This document shows, in pieces, positions 14,384-21,635 of a DNA stretch of 34,831 nucleotides. This stretch comes from Ktedonobacteria bacterium (GTDB lineage Bacteria; Chloroflexota; Ktedonobacteria; Ktedonobacterales; JACDGC01). The position numbers and the translations under genes were made by a program. Where the stretch lies: assembly GCA_027459785.1 (NCBI GenBank), contig DAIDGU010000072.1, positions 1 through 34,831 of the forward strand, in the 5' to 3' direction. How positions within the stretch are numbered: the stretch's first letter is position 1; each line of letters opens with the position of its first letter. Below the pieces are notes generated by a model. The model was given only the letters and a program-made list of their open reading frames with translations, was not told the DNA's origin and did not search any database.

Positions 14384-15442
14384 TCAGGGGCGTTTTTCGG
14401 GTGGTCCCGCCGGGTGGGGCGACCCCGGCGGCACATGCTGGTCCAGATTGCCGGTGCGGACGAACCGTGGCAACCGTGGCGCGCTAGCATCAATCGCCGG
14501 CGTGGGGGGCATGGGCGCGGGCGGCGCGGATGGTGGCACCGGGCTGGGGCCGCCGCTGAACGAGGAGATCTGTATGGTCGGCGGCTCCTCGTAGGCACCG
14601 AATTCCAACCGCCCGCTCTGCTGCAACTGGCGCAGCGCGTCGCGCATCTCGCCTGCGCGGCTATAGCGGTCCTCGCGCTTGCGCGCCAGCGCCCGCAGGA
14701 TGATGACTTCCAGTTCTTGCGGGATGCTCGGTTCCAGCAAGCTTGGCGGCACGGGGTTGCCCGCCGCGATGGCCTTGCTCATCTCCTGCAATGTCTTGCC
14801 CCGGAACGGTCGTTCGCCGGTGATCATCTCATAGAGACTGACCCCTAAAGCATAGATATCGGCACGCCCGTCGATTTTTTCACCCTTGAGATGCTCGGCG
14901 GGGACGTAATACAGGCTGCCGACGACCATGCCGGCGCGCGTGATGGTATACGCGCCGTCGATGCGCGCCAGGCCGAAGTCCAGCACCTTTGCCGTCACCC
15001 AGCGATCGACCATGATATTATCCGGCTTGATGTCGCGGTGAATGAGATGGCCGACATTGTGAACGTAGTCCAGCGCGTCGGCCACCTGCGCGCCGATCTC
15101 GACGGCCTGGACGACAGGGATGCGCTGGCGTTGCTTGAGTTGCGCGCCCACCGTCGTGCCATTGATGTATTCCATGACATAATAGAGCATGGCACCGTCT
15201 TGCCCGGCGTCGAGAATGCGAATGATGTGCGGGTGGCGCATGGCGCGCAACGCTTCCGTTTCGCGCGTGAAGCGGGTGATGAAAGAATTATCCGTTGCCA
15301 GGGCGGCCAGCAAGATCTTGACGGCGACGGGCTGCAAGGGCGCGCTGACATGGTGCGCCCGATACACCGCGCCCATCGAGCCGCGCCCGATCTCCTGTTC
15401 GATGATATACTGGCCGACTTGACGCCCTTCGATGCTTTCCAT
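14384..15442 (-). CDS. PknB-type serine/threonine protein kinase without membrane anchor
   Basis: The ATG at 15442 has AAGGAG 6 nt upstream and is preferred over ATG 15457. Residues about 11-275 are a complete Hanks-type kinase: GRGSMG glycine loop (19-24), Lys42 in VAVKI, HRDIKPDN with Asp137, DFGLAR (155-160), the activation loop with VVGSLYYVPAE, and ADIYALGVSLYEM. The C-terminal 75 residues are Pro/Ala/Ser-rich and end without a transmembrane segment, PASTA repeat or other sensor, unlike typical PknB. It should phosphorylate cytoplasmic proteins on Ser/Thr. It lies in the same orientation as the two thymidylate kinases downstream, separated by a hairpin. Confidence 0.92.
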   Translation of the reverse strand: MESIEGRQVGQYIIEQEIGRGSMGAVYRAHHVSAPLQPVAVKILLAALATDNSFITRFTRETEALRAMRHPHIIRILDAGQDGAMLYYVMEYINGTTVGAQLKQRQRIPVVQAVEIGAQVADALDYVHNVGHLIHRDIKPDNIMVDRWVTAKVLDFGLARIDGAYTITRAGMVVGSLYYVPAEHLKGEKIDGRADIYALGVSLYEMITGERPFRGKTLQEMSKAIAAGNPVPPSLLEPSIPQELEVIILRALARKREDRYSRAGEMRDALRQLQQSGRLEFGAYEEPPTIQISSFSGGPSPVPPSAPPAPMPPTPAIDASAPRLPRFVRTGNLDQHVPPGSPHPAGPPEKRP

Positions 15443-15543
15443 CGACAACTCCTTCATTGCCCGCTCGATCCCTGCTGTGCGTTTCAGATATGATCGTCCC
15501 TATCAATATCTAACGAAGAGCCGGCCCGTCTGTCACCTGGCAC

Positions 15544-16071
15544 TCACATTTGTCCTGAATGTTGGTCAGGTGCGCCACATAGCGCGCCCAGCACCGCACC
15601 GAAGACGAGGTGCCGCGCCAGGTTCTGCGCGAACGGCACCGGCCTGGCCAACTTGGGCAGCGCCCCACGTCGGATCAGTGGGTGAGCGCGATCCACCAGC
15701 GGCGTCAACGGCCAGACGGTCCCCAGAAACAGCAGGCCGAAGACGATGCCCCGCGCCCACCCCGGACCACGCAGCCGGGGACGTATGACTCCATTATACA
15801 CAAGTCCCAGCCCCGCGCCATTCGCCAAATGGATCGCCATGCCCAACCACGGCACGCGGGCCGTTTGGCCCCGCATGGCCGATTCCACCAACTGCACGTC
15901 ATCGAAGCGATAGCCGGTCACGGCGATATCGGCATACATCTCGGCGGCATAGGCGACGGCAGCGACCGCCCCGGCCAGCGCCGCCTGTGGCTCAAGGAAA
16001 CGCTCTGCCGCTGCCACCAGCTTATGCCGGCTGCTCGCCGAGGGGCGCTGGTGGGTGAGGAATGTCAGCAT
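15544..16071 (-). CDS. Hypothetical multi-pass membrane protein, 175 aa
   Basis: Three to four hydrophobic segments are visible: about 30-50 (LAGAVAAVAYAAEMYADIAV), 75-95 (MAIHLANGAGLGLVYNGV), 107-125 (GIVFGLLFLGTVWPLTPLV) and 150-168 (LARHLVFGAVLGALCG). The pattern of glycine-rich helices with small charged loops resembles small conserved bacterial membrane proteins of the YagU/DUF6789-like type, but I cannot place it firmly. AGGTGG precedes the ATG. No partner genes are evident; a palindromic repeat lies just upstream. Confidence 0.7.
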   Translation of the reverse strand: MLTFLTHQRPSASSRHKLVAAAERFLEPQAALAGAVAAVAYAAEMYADIAVTGYRFDDVQLVESAMRGQTARVPWLGMAIHLANGAGLGLVYNGVIRPRLRGPGWARGIVFGLLFLGTVWPLTPLVDRAHPLIRRGALPKLARPVPFAQNLARHLVFGAVLGALCGAPDQHSGQM

Positions 16072-16095
16072 GTTCCACCTACTTTAAAATCGCTG

Positions 16096-16194
16096 TTACA
16101 CGTTTTTCGGGTGATTAGGTAATGGAGGACAGACATTCCTGTCTGTCCGGCCTTGATGGCCACCGTCTGTACCCGCAATGGGTATTACACGTTT
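16096..16194. repeat. Dispersed palindromic element flanked by a 10-bp direct repeat
   Basis: The core GGAGGACAGACATTCCTGTC... (16124-16150) and its conserved 3' part (GATGGCCACCGTCTG, then ACCCGCAATGGGTATTAC) form one element. It is bordered by TTACACGTTT at 16096-16105 and again at 16185-16194. The direct repeat resembles a target-site duplication, although the last copy partly coincides with the conserved end of the element (TATTAC is also present at 7593-7598), which weakens that reading. Confidence 0.6.
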
Positions 16195-16239
16195 CAGAAT
16201 ATAACGCAAAATGGCGAGTTTTTCCCAGGGCTAGGCAGG

Positions 16240-17202
16240 TCAATCGTGAATCACGATGCTAGCTCGTTCGGCGATGGTGCGGGCCACGCGCTGAAAATCC
16301 CAATAAGCAACCTGAGCGGCGGCAAGTAACGAACCGACCGCCCCATCGGCAGGGGTGAGATCGAAAAATGCTTTTTGCGCCTCATAAGCCAAAGAAGCAA
16401 GACTGCGATAATCTTTGATTGATCCAAGATTGTAGGGATCATCGGAGATGGTTAAGTCTTTTGTGTACGATTCCTCTAACATGCTTGTATGATATGTCGG
16501 AGGAATCTCCTCCAGTGCGATATGGGCGAATGCTGAAGCGGGGTACAATCCCTGCGTACTATGCTGGTTTATGATGTAACCCGTATAGCGGGATCTATCC
16601 CACTGGGTATCATGAGAGGAAGCTGCGAGTTGTATTTCTGCTTGCCAGGCCGCTGAATGAAAAAAAGCCCCCACTTGGCGCAGCAGTGTCGTTGCCAGGC
16701 GATCAGGAATCACGGGGGTAATCAGATGCTCGATGAGCAAGAGCGCAGTACGTTCCAGTCTATTCAATCCCGGCCCCAAATCAATCAGGGCCACCTCAGC
16801 GCCGGTATCTTGCTGAGATTGGTCGATAATGCGACGCAAAGCAATTCCAAGGCTTCCAACTTCAAGCGTTTCCCCTAAAGCGAGGTTATAGTCTCCAGGA
16901 AGCAAGTTTATATTTGCATGGAGCGATTCGTACTGTAAAGTAAAATTCTCAGTCTTCATCGCATGTACCAATTGACGATACATCGTAACTTTTTGACTTC
17001 GATTCAGCCACAACTCATCAAGACGTTCCCGCCCTAAAAACCAGGAGGAAAGATTCGCTTGAGGATCGAGATCAAGTAACAAGACTTTGATGCCGAGCTT
17101 GGCAAATGCCCAGGCGATATTGCCAGTCAATGTTGTTTTGCCAATACCACCTTTAGGAGAAAAGAAGGCAAGCGTTGTAATATCGCTCCATTTGAACGCC
17201 AA
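16240..17202 (-). CDS. ParA-like ATPase (MinD/ParA superfamily)
   Basis: A deviant Walker A motif, SPKGGIGKTTLTGN, lies at residues 15-28 with the signature lysine Lys17. Next come LLLDLDPQANLSSW (Walker A', about 39-52) and VALIDLGPGL (Walker B, about 135). These are hallmarks of ATP-dependent dimerising partition ATPases. Length 320 aa fits. No ParB or DNA-binding partner is next to it. The apparent start is TTG at 17202, inside the upstream AlbA_2 frame and without a Shine-Dalgarno, so expression may depend on coupling or the true start may have been lost. GC is lower than in its neighbours, suggesting transfer. A role in plasmid or element maintenance or protein positioning is possible. 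Confidence 0.82.
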   Translation of the reverse strand: MAFKWSDITTLAFFSPKGGIGKTTLTGNIAWAFAKLGIKVLLLDLDPQANLSSWFLGRERLDELWLNRSQKVTMYRQLVHAMKTENFTLQYESLHANINLLPGDYNLALGETLEVGSLGIALRRIIDQSQQDTGAEVALIDLGPGLNRLERTALLLIEHLITPVIPDRLATTLLRQVGAFFHSAAWQAEIQLAASSHDTQWDRSRYTGYIINQHSTQGLYPASAFAHIALEEIPPTYHTSMLEESYTKDLTISDDPYNLGSIKDYRSLASLAYEAQKAFFDLTPADGAVGSLLAAAQVAYWDFQRVARTIAERASIVIHD

Positions 17203-17429
17203 TCGCTTAAAGTCAACAAAAGTTTATCCGTGACCGGCAATTGCGCGCATGTACCATCGTCTTTGACACCAACAAAGATATAGCCAGGTGCCTGATGGTC
17301 CGGCAAATCATTGGCGAAGGCACAAATAGCTTGCTGGATCTTTTCTTTATCGCTGATGCTGGATTTGCGCTCGACCCGATCCGATTCGCTCTCCCGCATC
17401 AAGGCTTCGAGGACTTGATCTGTTGCCAT
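17127..17429 (-). CDS. AlbA_2 (Schlafen-type) domain protein, C-terminally truncated
   Basis: Residues 1-75 match the N-terminal part of AlbA_2 domain proteins (putative nucleic-acid-binding ATPase/helicase-like regulators): VERKSSISDKEKIQQAICAF, NDLPDHQAPGYIFVGVKDDG and LPVTDKLLLTLSDWRS. Family members are normally 200-500 aa; this frame stops after 100 residues in an unrelated tail. The last 76 bp overlap the ParA gene in another frame. The simplest reading is that recombination or deletion joined the front of an AlbA_2 gene to a ParA gene, leaving a fragment. The ribosome site before ATG 17429 is poor. Confidence 0.65.
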   Translation of the reverse strand: MATDQVLEALMRESESDRVERKSSISDKEKIQQAICAFANDLPDHQAPGYIFVGVKDDGTCAQLPVTDKLLLTLSDWRSNGAILQRLPSFLLKVVLAKQH

Positions 17430-17472
17430 AAATGCTGTCTTTCTTGGGGCATGAGGTTAGCAATGGGCAACG

Positions 17473-17895
17473 TTATTCCGCTGGCTGCACCAATTCCACC
17501 AGCACGCCATGCGCGCCCTTGGGGTGGATGAAGACGGCGCGGCCCTCGGCGGCGATGCGCGGCGTCTGGTCCAGCACCGGCACGCCCTCGGCTTGCAGTT
17601 GCGCCAGCGCGGCATCGATGTCGGCGACTGCCAGGCAGATGTGGTGCTGGCCCTCGCCGTGCTTGTCGATGAAGCGCCCGATGCTGTTCGCCGGATCGAG
17701 CGGCTGGATCAATTCGATCTTGCTGCCGTCCGGCCCGCCCATTGGCAAGAAGGCGATACGCACGCCCTCGGTCGGCACGTCCTTTATTTCGCTCGGCGCA
17801 ATGCCCAGCGTATCGCGGTAGAACGCCAGCGCGGCGTCGATGTCGCGCACGGCGATGGCGATATGGTCGATGCGTTGCACCCCGGCAATCGGCAT
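17473..17895 (-). CDS. mce: Methylmalonyl-CoA epimerase / glyoxalase-fold protein
   Basis: The start at ATG 17895 has AGGAG 8 nt upstream and begins MPIAGVQRIDHIAIAVRD, the typical start of methylmalonyl-CoA epimerase. Two vicinal-oxygen-chelate repeats supply the metal ligands: His11 (RIDHIAIAV), a His in GQHHICLAV and a Glu near the C-terminus in GVLVELVQP. FYRDTLGI, SKIELIQPL and FIDKHGEGQHHI agree with the family, which interconverts the R and S forms of methylmalonyl-CoA in propionate metabolism. The length of 140 aa is standard. No mutase subunits are adjacent, so a related glyoxalase activity cannot be excluded. Confidence 0.85.
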   Translation of the reverse strand: MPIAGVQRIDHIAIAVRDIDAALAFYRDTLGIAPSEIKDVPTEGVRIAFLPMGGPDGSKIELIQPLDPANSIGRFIDKHGEGQHHICLAVADIDAALAQLQAEGVPVLDQTPRIAAEGRAVFIHPKGAHGVLVELVQPAE

Positions 17896-18074
17896 GGTTG
17901 CTGCTCCTCTATGGTGTCGGCCTGCGCGCCTCTGCTGTACTATACGATACGGGAAGGTGTGGCGCGTCGTCAAGAGATCAAGGGACGAGACACGCAGGGA
18001 GCCGAATGGGACGAAGAACATGATAGATATGCTATGATAGAGTTATCGACCTATTGCCCACAAGAGGATATGCG

Positions 18075-18419
18075 GTGACGGATAGATCGCACACGGTTCC
18101 TGCCATGATCGAGCAACTCACAGAGGCATATGCCCTCATCGCTGCCAAAGGCCAGGCTGATGAGCAGCAGATACAACGCTTGCATGGCATCATTGATGAT
18201 TGTCGATGGTATGCGCAGCGACTTGGCAGCGCGCGGTGGCATCTGCCGCCGCGTCCTGGGCGTTGGAGTTTCGTGGAGAATGTGGAGCATATCACGCAAC
18301 AGGCCGCCGAAGACAGCCAGGCACCTGCTCTGCCCAATAACGTAAACTATTATATCGATCATGGCAAAGAGCATGTCGGGCAAGCGGCTGAAATCTTCGC
18401 TTTGTTTGAATATACCTGA
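18075..18419 (+). CDS. DinB-like four-helix protein
   Basis: The start is GTG at 18075 with GAGGA 6 nt upstream. The 114-aa helical product contains PPRPGRWSFVENVEHITQQA, resembling the W-S-x-x-E-x-x-x-H signature of the DinB superfamily, and YYIDHGKEHVGQAAEI, whose two histidines match the second metal-binding helix (HxxxHxxQ-like). The protein is shorter than usual DinB members (about 150-170 aa), so one helix may be missing. The gene lies 19 bp upstream of rqcH on the same strand and is probably co-transcribed. Metal-dependent or thiol-linked activity is plausible only by family. Confidence 0.65.
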   Translation: MTDRSHTVPAMIEQLTEAYALIAAKGQADEQQIQRLHGIIDDCRWYAQRLGSARWHLPPRPGRWSFVENVEHITQQAAEDSQAPALPNNVNYYIDHGKEHVGQAAEIFALFEYT

Positions 18420-18438
18420 CCATGAAGGAGATCTTCGT

Positions 18439-20271
18439 ATGCGTGCGGATGCTCTGACTTTGTGGGCGGTGGCGGATGAATTGCATGGGCTGATCGCCAA
18501 TGCGCGGATCGATCCGGTGATCGCGCCGACGCCGCATGCCGTGGCGCTGTGCTGCTATAGCGGCGGCCAGAACCGTTGGTTGCTGGTTTCGGCGCACCCG
18601 CAACTGGCGCGCGTCCACCTGCTCCCCGCCAAGCCCCAGAAGCTCGTCGCGGCACCATCGACCTTCGTCATGTTGCTGCGCAAATACCTGGAGGGATCGC
18701 GCGTGCATGCCGTGCGGGCGGCGCGCTGGGAGCGCGTCATCGCCCTGGATGTGCGCCACGCGGGGGTGGACGAGCCGAACATCACGCTCATCGCCGAAGT
18801 CATGGGCAACCTGGCGAATATCATCCTGGTGGACGCGCGCGGCATCGTCCTGGGCGCGCTCCATCCGGTGAGCCAGCACGTCAACCACTATCGCGCCATC
18901 CTGCCGGGCCATCCTTACGTCCCCCCGCCGCCGCAGACGCGCACCCTGGCCGGTGCGACCTACCCGCGCATTGTGCCGGAAGCCGTGACAGGCGCGGATC
19001 TGCTGCTGGCGGCGCAAGCCGCGCCGGACGAGCCAGCCTGGCGCATCATCCTGAGTCAACTCGCCGGGGCCAGCCCTGATCTGGCGCAGGAGATCGCTTG
19101 CCGCGCGCTGGGCGCTGCCCGTGCGGTGATCGCGCCCGATGCGGCGGATGCCGTGGCGCGGTATGATGCGCTCGCCGACGCCGCAAGAACCATCGCGGCG
19201 AGTGCATCACGCGGTGCGTGGGAGCCGACGGCGATCCTGGATGACGCCGGGCAGATCGTGGATGGCTGGGTGCTGGTCCCCTGCACAGCGGCAGGCAAGC
19301 CCCAGCGTCCCATGCTCAGCGTGAACGAATTGCTGGCGGCGTATTTCGCGGCGCGCGAATGGCAAGAAGCCGTCGGCGCGGCGGGCGGCGACCTGCGGCG
19401 CATCCTCAAAACAGCGACCGAACGTTTGCAGAAAAAGCTGAAGCTGTTGCGCGCGGACCTCAAGGCGCTGGATGAAGCCGACCGGCTGCGCCATGAGGGC
19501 GATTTGCTGCTGACCTTCGCCACCGAGATCCCGCCGGGGGCGACGAGCTATACCATGCCGGACTTCGGCGACGGGCGGGGCGCGACGACCATCACGCTGG
19601 ACCCGCACCTGACCGCTGTCGAAAACGCCAATGTGCGCTTCGCCCGTTATCAGAAGATGCGCCGCGCGGCGGAGAAGATCCCCGAACAGATCGCGCGGGC
19701 GGAAACGGACCTGGCGCGCGTGGCGCAATTGCAGACGGACCTGGACCTGGCGGAAACCGCTACCGATATCGGCCATGTGCGCGCGGAGATCGCGGAGGCG
19801 CGGCTGGCGCGCGGCGACAAGGACGACACGCCCCCGCGCAAAGTAAAAAAAGCGCCCAACAAGGGCAAGTATGGCGTGAAGGGCAAAGCGCCGGCGAAAA
19901 CACACCAGGGCGGCGAGCCGTTGCGCCTCACCACGCCGGAGGGCTTCACGGTCTATGTCGGCAAGAACAGCCACCAGAACGAATATGTCACCTTCGACGT
20001 GGCGACGGGCGGCGACGTGTGGCTGCATGCGCGCGGCGTGCCGGGCGCGCACGTGATCATCAAAGCGGGCGGGCGACCGGTGCCGCCGTCGATCTTGCAA
20101 GCGGCGGCGAGCCTGGCGGCATGGTACAGCCAGTCGCGCAGCGCTGGCAGCGTGCCGGTGGACTACACCGAGCAGCGTTATGTGCGCCACATGAAGGACG
20201 GCGGACCGGGCATGGTCATCTATAGCAAAGAACGCACTCTGCCCGCCACACCACGAGAACGAATCGACTGA
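18439..20271 (+). CDS. rqcH: Ribosome-associated quality control protein RqcH (NFACT family)
   Basis: AAGGAG lies 8 nt before the ATG at 18439. The NFACT-N domain (about 1-240) contains VMLLRKYLEGSRV, ALDVRH and NIILVDARG. A coiled-coil middle (about 300-470) is rich in Leu/Lys/Ala (LQKKLKLLRADLKALDEADRL). A Lys-rich linker (PRKVKKAPNKGKYGVKGKAP) leads to the NFACT-R domain (about 500-610) with VYVGKNSHQNEYVTF, DVWLHARGVPGAHVII and VDYTEQRYVRHMKD. RqcH binds obstructed 50S subunits with peptidyl-tRNA and recruits Ala-tRNA to add C-terminal alanine tails. All expected parts are present at 610 aa, so it should be functional. Confidence 0.93.
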   Translation: MRADALTLWAVADELHGLIANARIDPVIAPTPHAVALCCYSGGQNRWLLVSAHPQLARVHLLPAKPQKLVAAPSTFVMLLRKYLEGSRVHAVRAARWERVIALDVRHAGVDEPNITLIAEVMGNLANIILVDARGIVLGALHPVSQHVNHYRAILPGHPYVPPPPQTRTLAGATYPRIVPEAVTGADLLLAAQAAPDEPAWRIILSQLAGASPDLAQEIACRALGAARAVIAPDAADAVARYDALADAARTIAASASRGAWEPTAILDDAGQIVDGWVLVPCTAAGKPQRPMLSVNELLAAYFAAREWQEAVGAAGGDLRRILKTATERLQKKLKLLRADLKALDEADRLRHEGDLLLTFATEIPPGATSYTMPDFGDGRGATTITLDPHLTAVENANVRFARYQKMRRAAEKIPEQIARAETDLARVAQLQTDLDLAETATDIGHVRAEIAEARLARGDKDDTPPRKVKKAPNKGKYGVKGKAPAKTHQGGEPLRLTTPEGFTVYVGKNSHQNEYVTFDVATGGDVWLHARGVPGAHVIIKAGGRPVPPSILQAAASLAAWYSQSRSAGSVPVDYTEQRYVRHMKDGGPGMVIYSKERTLPATPRERID

Positions 20272-20361
20272 GATGCGCGTCGGCTCTTTTGTGATTGAAA
20301 GCGCGCAAAGGAGCGCATGATACAGCGTCTAGCTTGCGCTTTGTTGGGTGGATTGCTGATT

Positions 20362-20580
20362 TTACGCGCAGTCGGCGAAGGCTTCGGCGAAGCAGGCTGC
20401 CATCTGGCCGTCGCTGGTGAAAAAGGGGCCACTCGGCAGCGGCCAACTCGCAGCGAACGCCTCGACCGGCTCGATGACGGCGTCAGCCAGCAGATCCTCG
20501 ACGAGTTCGTCGGTGATAAGGGCTTCACCATCCATACCTGCCAGGGCGGGGATGATCAGAGATTCGTTGGGCATTTCCAT
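20362..20580 (-). CDS. Hypothetical 72-aa acidic protein
   Basis: ATG at 20580 follows AGGAG at 10 nt. The product starts MEMPNESLIIPALAGMDGEA and is acidic and helical with an Ala/Phe-rich end (DGQMAACFAEAFADCA). It has no membrane segment or motif I recognise. It lies convergent to rqcH and is separated from the next gene upstream by about 280 bp, which includes a short palindrome (CATACCttttGGTATAG near 20776-20792). Coding status rests on the ribosome site and the unbroken frame, so it is moderate. Confidence 0.5.
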   Translation of the reverse strand: MEMPNESLIIPALAGMDGEALITDELVEDLLADAVIEPVEAFAASWPLPSGPFFTSDGQMAACFAEAFADCA

Positions 20581-20838
20581 GATGATAACGCTCCTATGTG
20601 GCTGTTCCTTGCCATCTCTGCTTGGCGCGATCCGCTTGCGTCGCCAGAGATAGTGTCGCAGCTACCAAAATACGCATACTCAGGGCCAATCGCCCGGATG
20701 AGGCCGGTCCTTGGCGAGAACAATCTTTCCTCTATTGCATGTATCATAGCACAGTGGACGGCACAAAGCGACGCCCCATACCTTTTGGTATAGAGCGTCT
20801 GTTCTTTTGCCGGTTACGATACAGATTTATAAACGCCG

Positions 20839-20854
20839 GCAGGGGTGAACCTGC
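20839..20854 (-). terminator. Weak hairpin after the acidic 200-aa gene
   Basis: GCAGG and CCTGC pair around a 6-nt loop about 9 bp after the stop at 20863. In the minus direction CGGCGTTTATAAAT follows. The stem is short and the U-run poor. Confidence 0.3.
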
Positions 20855-20862
20855 TCGCGCGA

Positions 20863-21465
20863 CTAGAAGCCGCGGTCGCGGCGCGGGCGCTGCGGCTTAA
20901 TTGGCCGTGTAGGCCGGTGTGGGGCGCCGGTGGTATCGTCTTCTTCCTCGTCGTCATCCCAATCCTCTTCCTCGGATAGGGATTCGAGGCTGGCGGCCTC
21001 CTCTTCGTCGGGCTGGACGGGGAAGTCGTCGTCGTCGAAATTTGCCCCCAGGCGCGAGATGACGGATTCGGTGTCGTCATCTTCGCCGACCGGCAACTCT
21101 TCCATCTCCGCGTCGTTGCCAAAGCCAATGGCCGCAAGATCGGCGAAGGAATTGAGGGACGATGCTTTCGGTTCCGGTTTCGGCTTAGCCGGCTTCGCCG
21201 TCGGGCGCGGGGCCAGCGGCAAGGGCAGGTCGTCGATGTCCGGTTCGGCTTCTGGCTCAGGGGCTGGCGGCGGTGGCGTAACCGCCCTGGCGACGACGGG
21301 CCGTGCCGGTGGCAGATCGTCAAAGGCGTCCTCTTCGGTCTCATCTACGACGGTCGGCAGGTTGACCAAGCTGCCGGTGCGGGCGTAATGCCGGGCGATC
21401 GTGACCCAGTATTGCGAGTAGAAATGCGGGCGTTCCAGGTCTTTGTCGGTATCTCTGCGGCTCAT
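20863..21465 (-). CDS. Acidic, mostly disordered 200-aa protein
   Basis: ATG at 21465 has GGAG 6 nt upstream and is preferred over the ATG 12 bp earlier. The first 45 residues (MSRRDTDKDLERPHFYSQYW and VTIARHYARTG) look ordered and could be a helical docking segment. The remainder is Pro/Glu/Asp-rich: an APEPEAEPDIDD block, a Pro-Lys block and long acidic runs (EEEAASLESL, DDDEEEDD), ending in a basic PIKPQRPRRDRGF tail. No catalytic motif. Such composition suits a flexible scaffold or nucleic-acid-mimic, but no specific function can be given. The gene is monocistronic by its 158-bp upstream gap. Confidence 0.7.
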   Translation of the reverse strand: MSRRDTDKDLERPHFYSQYWVTIARHYARTGSLVNLPTVVDETEEDAFDDLPPARPVVARAVTPPPPAPEPEAEPDIDDLPLPLAPRPTAKPAKPKPEPKASSLNSFADLAAIGFGNDAEMEELPVGEDDDTESVISRLGANFDDDDFPVQPDEEEAASLESLSEEEDWDDDEEEDDTTGAPHRPTRPIKPQRPRRDRGF

Positions 21466-21635
21466 CTGCGTCTCCATGAGGTAGCACTAATTAGCAAAGT
21501 GTCGGCGGGCAGGGCGCAAAACCCCATTCCTCCCAAGCTATACACAAAACACAACAAAAGTCAAGTGTTTCGGCATTTTTTAGGAGAAATGCGCTACTAT
21601 CTCCTATGCTCAGCCCCCGTGATTGCCCACTGCAC

